Program-made: the position numbers and the translations under genes
Assembly (NCBI GenBank): GCA_963747535.1
Contig: CAVVFX010000015.1
Span: forward strand, 62,001 to 126,000
Direction of reading: 5' to 3'
Origin: CAVVFX01 sp963747535
GTDB lineage: Bacteria; Acidobacteriota; Terriglobia; Bryobacterales; Bryobacteraceae
Length of the DNA: 64,000 nucleotides
Notes under the pieces: generated by a model
Told to the model about the DNA's origin: nothing
What the model saw: the letters and a program-made list of their open reading frames with translations, nothing else
The model's database searches: none
Shown: positions 40,764-48,900 of the stretch, in pieces
Numbering within the stretch: position 1 is the stretch's first letter
Layout of the letters: every line of letters starts with the position of its first letter

Positions 40764-42644
40764 TTACGTGACGGGGAACTTTACGCCAATCTTGGGCTTA
40801 GGCTGTCCGACCTTGTAAGGCGTCAGTACGATATTCAGTTCCAGTTCGGTAACCTTTTCTCCCAACCTGACGATCAGCTTCCGGGTTCCGGTGTTAGGGT
40901 TCTGTGGGGGCTGGCTGTGGGTCGACTCGACGTCGAACAGGGCGTGGCGGGGCGTGAGGATCTCCGCGGCGACGATCCAGTTGTCCTTGCGCAATTCGGC
41001 ACGTTGTCCGGCGAGCGAGACTTCGGCCTCGGTGATCATGCCCCAGACGGCTTCCACAGGTTGCTCAGCGCGCAGGGAGTCCTGAATCAGGACGGCCTGC
41101 CGCTGCCCGAGGCCGATGCGGCGCTGCATGGTCTTGATTCTCCCCGGATACGCGTGCGAGAGGTCGAACTGGACCCATGCGAGGTCGGGAGTGGACTCGT
41201 GCCGAGTGATACGACCTTCGGCACGCGCGTCCTGATTCTCGCCGTCAATCATGAGCGTGTTATGGGATTCGGTCCGGGTCCGATAGTAGCTGAAATGCGG
41301 CCGGGTGCCGGGACCGTAGTCATCCGGGCCGAGATCGAGTGCCCAGCGCACACCGCCGGCTTCGAAGATGAAACTCCCGAGGTCCAGATGAGCGTGCGGC
41401 GCCTTATTGTCGCGTGCGGCAGCGGCCAGGAACAAGGCATCGGGATCTTCCCAATTGCTGCGAAAGGTGGCGACGCCGAGAGTTGGAAAGACGGCGTCGA
41501 GAGGCCAGGCAGGTCCTAATGGCGGCCGCTGGTCGCGTTCATACCAAACCAGGTCGAGCGGGTCATAGTGACCGGTCCTTTCGATGCGACGGGCCTCCAG
41601 CCACGCGAAAGGCGGCTGGGAGAAGCGTTTCGCGAGCCAGAACATTTCCGGGGCACTGCCATCGTCTTCGGCAGCATCGCCGAAGTTGAACACGCGGCTG
41701 GTGGGTCCGGTGGTGTAGACGCGGAAACGTCCGGCGTGTTCGAGGTGCTTGTTGCCCGGCAATCCTCCGTTCGGGCCTCCGCCCAAGCCAAAGTCGGTGC
41801 CGACCGCTGACTCGAGACCTCCCAGCATCAGTGCGACGTACCTGGTCGCATAGTTCCAGTAAGTCTCACCCTCGGGCCAGCCGCCATCCGGCCCGTAGGT
41901 CGAAAGCGCACGCGGTAAACTGTCCACGGCAAAACGCACGATGGCTTCGCACTTCTGCATGTCGTCTTCGGCCACCGCCAGCGCACCCAGCGTGACGCCG
42001 CCATTGCAGACCGGATTCCAATAGTAATGGTTCGTGGTCCAGTTGAGCTGGCGTTCGTAAATCGGGATGGAAGGATCCAAGCCCTTCTGGAAAATGGCAT
42101 TGCGAACCACCAGGCGATCGTCGGGACTGAGCGCGCTGTAGAGCCAGTCATAACCGATGGCCATGGCATGCGTAATTTCGGCCGTATCGAGGAAGCGGAC
42201 TGGATTCCAGTCGTGGAAGGCAGCGAGCGAGTGCAACTCCTTGACCGCACGATCCAGGTATTGACGCTTACGGTCGAGCCGGTACAATAACGCCAGCGTG
42301 TAGATGCGGTCGATGGCGTGGGCCGGTGTGGCGGAAAGGCGCGACCCAAACGACCGGTAATCAAGAGGCGCTACGGTCAGCAGCCGGTCGGCTTCTCTGG
42401 CCAACTCGGTATAGAGGTGGTGAGCTGGCGGATGGTCATGGATCGTGGTCCGCAGACGTTCCAGGTCGTCGTCGCTCAGCAGGAGACGGGGATGGTCTTT
42501 GCGCAAGGTGGCCAGCGCGCGGATCGTCAAGGTGGGCGCTTGCGGCGGTGCTGGAGGCGCTGGTACGACCGGAGTCTGCGCAACGGCCGGCCCTGCCGCA
42601 AGCAGTGCGAGTATGCGCCGTCTGGTATGCCCCCGGGACTTCAC
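40764..42644 (-). CDS. Heparinase II/III-like polysaccharide lyase
   Basis: 626 residues with a Tat-like leader (HTRRRILALLAAGPAVAQTP). An alpha/alpha toroid at about residues 60-350 (LYTELAREADRLL, HAIDRIYTLALLYRLDRKRQYLDRAVKELHSLAAF, EITHAMAIGYDWLYSAL, NWTTNHYYWNPVCNGGVTLGALAV) precedes a beta-sandwich. There the Hepar_II_III signature is seen: NKAPHAHLDLGSFIFEAGGVRWALDLGPDDY and SHNTLMIDGENQ. It probably cleaves an acidic polysaccharide by beta-elimination in the periplasm. The true substrate is not deducible. Confidence 0.9.
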   Translation of the reverse strand: MKSRGHTRRRILALLAAGPAVAQTPVVPAPPAPPQAPTLTIRALATLRKDHPRLLLSDDDLERLRTTIHDHPPAHHLYTELAREADRLLTVAPLDYRSFGSRLSATPAHAIDRIYTLALLYRLDRKRQYLDRAVKELHSLAAFHDWNPVRFLDTAEITHAMAIGYDWLYSALSPDDRLVVRNAIFQKGLDPSIPIYERQLNWTTNHYYWNPVCNGGVTLGALAVAEDDMQKCEAIVRFAVDSLPRALSTYGPDGGWPEGETYWNYATRYVALMLGGLESAVGTDFGLGGGPNGGLPGNKHLEHAGRFRVYTTGPTSRVFNFGDAAEDDGSAPEMFWLAKRFSQPPFAWLEARRIERTGHYDPLDLVWYERDQRPPLGPAWPLDAVFPTLGVATFRSNWEDPDALFLAAAARDNKAPHAHLDLGSFIFEAGGVRWALDLGPDDYGPGTRPHFSYYRTRTESHNTLMIDGENQDARAEGRITRHESTPDLAWVQFDLSHAYPGRIKTMQRRIGLGQRQAVLIQDSLRAEQPVEAVWGMITEAEVSLAGQRAELRKDNWIVAAEILTPRHALFDVESTHSQPPQNPNTGTRKLIVRLGEKVTELELNIVLTPYKVGQPKPKIGVKFPVT

Positions 42645-42917
42645 CCTGGTATTAGTTTATGCGAAGTCGAACGCAGGGGTCGGGGAGATTTCAGCCGGCG
42701 CTCAAGACCCGTGCTATTTGCTGTGCGGCCGGACCGATTCTCCCGGGAGCCAACGATGCGCGCCGCAACCGGTCAGTTAGGGCGGCCACTTTGACGCAAG
42801 AGTACGCCGAGCGGGCGGTCAGGCGACCGTGCCCAATGGGTTCCTGGACGAGGCCGTCCACCCGGCGTAGGAAGCGCCATGCTATATTGTCGATTTCTCG
42901 GAGAAATGTCCTACTTA

Positions 42918-43370
42918 ATGCATCGAGTGTTCTGCGCCGCAAACGGGGATCTCGAGGCGGAACGCCAGGCCTCCCACGACATCATCGGCGACTTCAACGA
43001 AAAGGAAGCTATGGCGCGCGGGGTACTGTTCGTGCCGGTCTCGATAACGCCATACACGGTGGATAAACGCCCGCATCAACCGGCCATCGACGAGAATATC
43101 CGCGCCTGCAGCTACTACGTCCAGGTGATCGGAAATACCTGGGGACCGGCGCAGAAGAATTTTGAGCGGGATTGCGCGCTGGCGATGGACTGTGCCGGCG
43201 ACCCCGGTTTGCCGATGCAGGAAGTCGTGGTCTTGCTCAAAAGATCGCCTGATAACGGGCCGGAGGGTCTGCCGTCCCTCGAAGTCTTCAAATTCACCAC
43301 CATGGAAGAATATACGCTGCACTGGGGGCACCTGCTGGCCAGATGGTTGGAGGCGGCCGCACCGCGATGA
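42918..43370 (+). CDS. DUF4062/TIR-like small protein
   Basis: 150 residues from ATG 42918; ATG at 42906 is too close to the GGAG to be likely. MHRVFCAANGDLEAERQASHDIIGDFNE, GVLFVPVSI, HQPAIDENIRACSYYVQVIGNTWGPAQKNFERDCALAMD and VVVLLKRSP form an alpha/beta order like the DUF4062 domain, a TIR-like fold (strand, ERQ helix, IxxCSYYVxxIGxxWG). Such domains occur alone or in signalling and defence proteins. A GNAT gene overlaps its stop by 4 bp. Role unknown. Confidence 0.5.
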   Translation: MHRVFCAANGDLEAERQASHDIIGDFNEKEAMARGVLFVPVSITPYTVDKRPHQPAIDENIRACSYYVQVIGNTWGPAQKNFERDCALAMDCAGDPGLPMQEVVVLLKRSPDNGPEGLPSLEVFKFTTMEEYTLHWGHLLARWLEAAAPR

Positions 43371-43867
43371 CTCCCAAACCTTCGCCAGACATTCATTGCC
43401 GCCCGGTCACGACCCAGCTCTCAGACCAGGATGAGGCTTTCCTCCGCCGCCTCATCATCGCCACGATGGCCGAAGAACTGGCCGCGTGGGCCTGGCCCGC
43501 AGCGATGCGCGACCAGTTGCTCGACATGCAATATCGCATCCGGCGCCAGGGTATTGCGGCCAACTATCCCACAGCCGAGCGTTCACTGGTCATCCAGGGT
43601 GGGGAACCCGTCGGTTGGGTGGTGGTTTCCCGTTCGGAGGTCGAGTTGCACATCATCGACCTCGCTATCCTGCCGGATCGGAGAGGCTGCGGAATCGGAA
43701 CCGCGGTGCTGAGCAGCCTGCTCGTGGAATCGGACCGCTGCCGCGTACCCGCGCGCTTGCATGTGAACGTCACCAACCGGGCGGTACATCTCTACGAACG
43801 GCTCGGCTTTGTCCGGACCGGCGGCGACGAAGTGCAGCACATCATGGAAAGACCTCCGCGGCCGTGA
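43367..43867 (+). CDS. GNAT family N-acetyltransferase
   Basis: 166 residues from the ATG 43367, which overlaps the upstream stop (ATGA). The acetyl-CoA-binding core is clear: GEPVGWVVVSRSEVELHIIDLAILPDRRGCGIGTAVLSSLLVESD (motif A, R-x-x-G-x-G) and ARLHVNVTNRAVHLYERLGFVRTGGD (motif B). It acetylates an amine of unknown identity. It is coupled to the DUF4062-like protein and faces three tail-collar genes that lie on the opposite strand 240 bp away; that neighbourhood recurs in other bacteria. Confidence 0.9.
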   Translation: MTPKPSPDIHCRPVTTQLSDQDEAFLRRLIIATMAEELAAWAWPAAMRDQLLDMQYRIRRQGIAANYPTAERSLVIQGGEPVGWVVVSRSEVELHIIDLAILPDRRGCGIGTAVLSSLLVESDRCRVPARLHVNVTNRAVHLYERLGFVRTGGDEVQHIMERPPRP

Positions 43868-43893
43868 GATCAACCGGCGGCGATTCTTGTGCA

Positions 43894-44052
43894 GGGCAGA
43901 CCACAAAAGGCACTTGCAAAATCAAAAGAAAGGTTTGATGGCTGCTGTTACTTGCGGGGGGAAAGAGCTGCCTCTCCAGAAACTGCGCCGTTCGGAGGCT
44001 GCTCCGCGGCGACCCAGAGGGCACCCCGACCACAAAAAACGATGGTCTGCCC
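43894..44052. repeat. Dispersed palindromic repeat, family A, copies 5 (half) and 6 (one arm damaged)
   Basis: Copy 5 keeps only the left arm GGGCAGACCA (43894-43903). Copy 6 keeps GACCA (44028-44032), the loop and the full right arm TGGTCTGCCC (44043-44052). Both lie between the GNAT stop and the converging tail-collar gene. The outer halves look like one copy split by inserted sequence or two decayed copies. Confidence 0.65.
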
Positions 44053-44104
44053 CACGGCAGTTTCAGACCCCTTTGGATCGCGCCGTCGCCCCACCAGGAG
44101 AGGG

Positions 44105-44620
44105 TTAGCTGCGGGCCGGAAAGATGCCCTGCAGCGCGATGATCCAGTTCAAGCCGAGGTACGGCATCATGTTATTGTGCGGCTGGCCGCTCCCGTACGG
44201 GCCGCCCAAGGCCCCTGCATTCATGGCGGAAACGCCTTGACCGGCGTTTGCGTAGACCTGGGTCTGCGCCAGCGCCTGGTTAGCCGGAGCAGGGTTGTTA
44301 CCCGACCCCTTGGCAGCCAGCACGGAGTGTTGATGGGACGGAACCTGCGTCCCCAACAGCGTGACTGCCGCGTTACCGCCGTTTTGTCCGAGAGAATATT
44401 GGCTCAGGCCCGGTCCCTGCCCTTGTGATACAACCAGGGCGCCCTGCAGATTAGGCAATGCGAAAGTAGTCCTTCCATCGCCGCCGTAGTACGTGCCGAG
44501 CAGGGAGAACAAAGCCGTATTCTGGGATATCGACAACAACTGTCCCTGACAAAGCGCAAAGCCCGTAGGTGCGAAGTTAAATCCCACGAGCATCATCGAG
44601 CCAATAAAAACTTGAGCCAC
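44105..44620 (-). CDS. Phage tail collar domain protein (MdpB-like), third of three
   Basis: 171 residues. The tail-collar fold is seen at the start (FIGSMMLVGFNFAPTGFALCQGQLLSISQNTALFSLLGTYYGGDGRTTFALPNLQGALVV). A Gly/Asn/Ala-rich body follows (PSHQHSVLAAKGSGNNPAPANQALAQT) and the end is NMMPYLGLNWIIALQGIFPAR. The signature is GFAPxGWAxCxGQ ... YGGxGxTTFxLPxLxG. Relatives include the microcystin-dependent proteins MdpB and tail-fibre tips. It is last in a row of three paralogues. Its function in non-phage settings is unknown; no other phage genes are nearby. Confidence 0.92.
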   Translation of the reverse strand: MAQVFIGSMMLVGFNFAPTGFALCQGQLLSISQNTALFSLLGTYYGGDGRTTFALPNLQGALVVSQGQGPGLSQYSLGQNGGNAAVTLLGTQVPSHQHSVLAAKGSGNNPAPANQALAQTQVYANAGQGVSAMNAGALGGPYGSGQPHNNMMPYLGLNWIIALQGIFPARS

Positions 44621-44641
44621 GCGTCTATCCTCCTCAAATCT

Positions 44642-45157
44642 TCAGTTTCTTGACGGAAAAATTCCTACCAGCGCGATGCACCAGTTCATCACCAGGTAGG
44701 GCGTACGGTTTTCGTGCGGCGTGCTGCCGCCTGCCGACGTGATGCTGGCGGGATTTAACGCCGCAGCCGAACCCTGGCCGCCGTTGTTGTAAATAGTGGC
44801 GTTGCCGGACGTGGTGCCCAGCAGGTTGTTGGCCGATGCTACCACGCTGGCCGCGGCCGGGGTCCCTTGCAGTGTGTGACTGTGCGGTGGAACTTCGGCA
44901 GCCGTGAGCGTGTGCATTTCTTCTCCGGCGGCCTGTCCCTGAACGATGCCATTACCGAACGCGACCGGTGTCCTGCCCTGGAGATTCGGCAATGCGAACG
45001 TGGTGGTCCCGTTCCCGCCGTAGGTCGTTCCGAGCACCGAAAAGAGTGCCTGATTCTGATTAATCGGCAACAACTGCCCGGCGCAGATCGCCCAGCCCTT
45101 GGGGGCGAAGCCGAAGGGGAACAGCGCTAAACTTCCCAGAAATGGTTCGGTCGACAT
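44642..45157 (-). CDS. Phage tail collar domain protein (MdpB-like), second of three
   Basis: 171 residues, paralogous to its two neighbours: FLGSLALFPFGFAPKGWAICAGQLLPINQNQALFSVLGTTYGGNGTTTFALPNLQGRTPV, then a His-containing PPHSHTLQGTPAA segment, and the end NRTPYLVMNWCIALVGIFPSRN. It begins 35 bp after the first paralogue and ends 21 bp before the third, so the three form one operon. GGAG lies upstream of the start (minus strand, near 45167). Confidence 0.93.
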   Translation of the reverse strand: MSTEPFLGSLALFPFGFAPKGWAICAGQLLPINQNQALFSVLGTTYGGNGTTTFALPNLQGRTPVAFGNGIVQGQAAGEEMHTLTAAEVPPHSHTLQGTPAAASVVASANNLLGTTSGNATIYNNGGQGSAAALNPASITSAGGSTPHENRTPYLVMNWCIALVGIFPSRN

Positions 45158-45192
45158 GAGTTTCTCCTGAAATTAGTCGTTCTTGAGACTGT

Positions 45193-45711
45193 CTATTGCT
45201 GGCTGGGATAGACCCCGTACAAGGAAATGATCCAGCTACAGGTCAGGTAAGGTTGAAGATTGTTATGGGGCTGACCGCCTCCCGCATACGACGTCACGGC
45301 TGCCGGGTTGAGAGCGTCACCGGCCTGTGGCGTGTTGGAGTTGTAGGTCTGCTGACCCGCCGCCAGGTAGTTTCCCGCGGGACCGTTCGCATTGCCGTTG
45401 CCAGTGTTCGCCATCAGAGGGTGGGTATGCGCAGGGTAGTTTGGTAGCGTGACCGTAACATTTTCGGCACCGCCGCGTTGTCCGAGGACATAATTGGACC
45501 CTCCGGCCAACGGCCCGCTGCCTACCGGCGTTCGCCCTCGCAGATCCGGTAATCCGAATGTATTCACGCCATCACCGCCGTAGGTTGTTCCGATCAGGTT
45601 GAACAAGGCGCTATTCTCCGCAATGGAAAGCAGCGACCCATCGCACAACGCCCAACCTACCGGCGCAAAATTGAACCCGACGCAGATCACCTGACCAACA
45701 TAGACTTGCAT
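45193..45711 (-). CDS. Phage tail collar domain protein (MdpB-like), first of three
   Basis: 172 residues, the promoter-proximal paralogue: YVGQVICVGFNFAPVGWALCDGSLLSIAENSALFNLIGTTYGGDGVNTFGLPDLRGRTPV. A YPAHTHPLM segment and the end NNLQPYLTCSWIISLYGVYPSQQ follow. GGAGG-type ribosome site upstream (reverse of tattcctccg at 45711-45720). Each of the three proteins keeps the same collar core but has its own middle part, as in receptor-binding tips. Confidence 0.93.
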   Translation of the reverse strand: MQVYVGQVICVGFNFAPVGWALCDGSLLSIAENSALFNLIGTTYGGDGVNTFGLPDLRGRTPVGSGPLAGGSNYVLGQRGGAENVTVTLPNYPAHTHPLMANTGNGNANGPAGNYLAAGQQTYNSNTPQAGDALNPAAVTSYAGGGQPHNNLQPYLTCSWIISLYGVYPSQQ

Positions 45712-45975
45712 ATTCCTCCGGTTGTGTGTGCCGCGGAAGCGCGGCGACCAACGAGAACAAAGCTATCATACCTGCGGAATTTTTTAAAGAAAAAAAGAGC
45801 AACAACAATTCGGTTTTAATCTGCGCAAATTAGGTTAGTACGATAGCTCACCGTCGCCAAAAAGAACCTTCGTGTACCTGAAATCAGCTTTATATCGTGC
45901 TATGCTGGCCGGAGCATAGCGGCCTTCCGGAGGCACATTCGGAGGAGGCCGGCCGCGGTTCGGAGGATATTGACG

Positions 45976-48900
45976 ATGTTTTCCCGGGGTGCATTTTCCG
46001 CACTTTCTACCTTTGTCTTACTTTTTGCAACGGTCGGCACGGCTTTGGGATGCACGTTTTCCAGCCCCACGGTAAGTTGCACGGGGAACACGGGAACGAG
46101 CGTTGCAAACTCGACCGGCAACCTGACGAAAGCCAACAGTTACCCGGTCTCGGTTGCGGTTAGCGGCATCACCGGCACCGTAACCGGCGTCCAGGTGGTT
46201 CTCCACGGAGTGGCTGCGAACGGCTCAGTGGGCGCCACGCTGGAGGGCAGCGGGTTCCTGCTGGCCGCTCCTTCGGGACACTATCTGGAGATTCTGCATG
46301 CGATTGCAAACGGTCTGAACGAGAGCGCCACTCTATCCAATGACGTGATCAATCTGGCCGACAGCAATTCCTCTCTGGCTCCCAACCAATCGACATTCCT
46401 TTGTAACGGGGGATCGGGAGGCACTTGCACAATCTCGGGAACTACGTTCAATTGGAAGCCCTCCTCGTATAAGGACACGAATGACGCCGTCAGCACATCC
46501 TCCGGCAGTTATCCCAGCCCCGCTCCGCCCAACGGTGTCGCGGCGGCTGCCAGCACACCCGCCACGTTAGATTCCGCAACTTTCGCGAGCGTCTTTAGTG
46601 GGGACTCTCCCAACGGCACCTGGAGTCTTTACCTGGAAGATGACAACGCTTCCGACGCTGTGTCGTTTACCAGTTGGGATCTCATCCTCACGGTCTCGGT
46701 TGCCTCGACGTCGACGACCACGACGCTCACCTCCAGCGTCAATCCAAGCTTCACCAGTGCCGCGAACAACACCACCACGTTCACGGCTACCGTCACGGGC
46801 GGCTCCGGACCCACCGGCACCGTCACCTTCGCCGAAGGCAGCACTAACCTAACCTGTTCGGGAGGAAATCCCGCCACGCTTTCGAGCGGCGCCGCAACCT
46901 GCTCAACCTCTTTTACTACCGAAGGCATCCACAACATCACCGCGACCTACAACCCCACCGGTAGCTTCCTCACGAGCAATGGCAGCTTGAACCAATTTGT
47001 CAAGAACCATTCCAAGATCGTCAGCGGAGCCTATTGCAACCAGGGGTCCATCAGCTCGCCGAGCGAGGGAAACACCACTCCGTATCCCTCCGTCATCAAC
47101 GTCGGCACGGATACCACGGCGCTCACCAATTCGCTATCGACGTTGACCGTCACGCTCAATGGTCTTTCCACTACTGCGGTGGGCGGACTCTCCTCGCTCA
47201 GCTTCCTGCTGGCTTCCCCCGGCGGCTCCCATGCGCTGGAGTTTCTCTCCTTTGCCGGAGGAGCGTTCACCATCCCCAGCGCCATCAATCTGACTCTGAG
47301 CGACTCGGCAACAACCGGGTTAGTTCCCGCCGATTTCAGCAGTTCGCCCACGGGCAGCGTCACCTATCTGCCGACTGCGTACACCAGCACCTTCAACAAT
47401 GTCTTCCCCAGCCCGCCATCGCCCGCGCCGGCGCCGCCGGGAACTTTTGGCATCGCGGCGACCGAAGGCAACCCCGGCGCGCCGACCTTCACCTCAACAT
47501 TCGACGGCGCCAGCGGAAATGGCGACTGGACGCTGTACGCCTTCAACTTCAATAATCAGAGCGTCACGATCTCCGGCGGCTGGTGCATGAACTTCACCCA
47601 GTCCACGGGAACGCCGACGACGACCACCGTTACCGGCACGCCGAATCGCTCGAATACCGGGGCAACCGTGACGGTCACGGCGACCGTTTTGAATGCCAAC
47701 ACTTCGGCGCCGATCACCAGCGGCACGGTCACCTTCACCGCAAACGGAGTTTCCGTGCCGGGCGGTCCAACGTCTCCGGTGACCGTCAACTCGAGCGGCC
47801 AGGCCAGCTTTACCACCAGTGCACTGCCCGAAGGCGATAACCCTATCCTCGCCACTTACAACGGCACCGGATCCTTTAGCCTGAGCTTCGGCAGCTACAC
47901 GCAGCGCGTCGACGATACGACTACCGGTCCCACGATTTCCGGCAATGTTTTTACTTATTGCAACACCGGGGCGATCACGCTTCCCGGCCCTAACAATGCC
48001 AGCGACATAGGCCAGGCCAGCCCCAATCCTTCCAACATCTTCGTTACCGACCTTCCCGGCACGATTCAAGCCGTGCAGGTGGATCTGAAGTCGCTCCATA
48101 TGCAGGACACTGACCACTTCACGGCCTCGCTCCTGGTGGGTCCGGCAGCGACGACGGCGTCCACGTTCGATTTCTTCTCCAATACCGGGAGCGGCGCCGG
48201 TACGATCTCCGGCAACTTCAGCTTCGCCGACAGTGCAGCCAGCCTGGTGCCGTCCGGCTCCGACCCGGCGTCCGGAACTTACAAACCCACGAGCTACGGT
48301 TCCGCGGATACATTTTTTGCGAGCACCAGCGGCTTTTTCACTCTTCCCAGCGGGCCGTACAACCGGGCCGCGACCGCCGGCACCTCGACCTTCGCCAGCA
48401 TCTACCAGAGTGACAATGGCCAAGGAACGTGGAGCCTGTATTTCAATCAGAATACGCATGCGGCCAGCAACGGGCTGACCGGCGGCTGGTGCCTTGACCT
48501 TACGGTGAACCCGCCGGTGTTGACAATTACCAAGACGCACACCGGACCCGGAACCGGCAACGCCTTTGTCGCCGGGCAGACGGGAACCTACACGATTACC
48601 GTCGGCAACAGCGGTCCCGGATCCACCAATGGCCAGACGGTGACGGTGTCGGACACGCTTCCCTCGGGGCTGACACAATCCAGCGTGAACGGCGGTGCGG
48701 ACTGGAACTGCAGCAGTTCCACCTCAACTGCGGTGACCTGCACCAGCACCACCGCGATTTCCTCCGGCGGCAGCTTTCCCGCAATCACCGTGACCGTAAC
48801 GCCGGCCCTGACCTCCGGCACTTCAGCCAGCAACACCGCCTCCGTCAGCGGATCGGGTATGACCGGCGCCACCTCGACGCCGGACGTTGCCACCATCATT

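Noticed and set aside
44105..45711. Prophage
   Set aside because: Only tail-collar genes are present; no capsid, portal, terminase, lysis or integrase genes are nearby.
47494..48678. Open frame of 394 codons on the minus strand
   Set aside because: Opposite the giant surface protein; Arg/Gly-rich without a motif.
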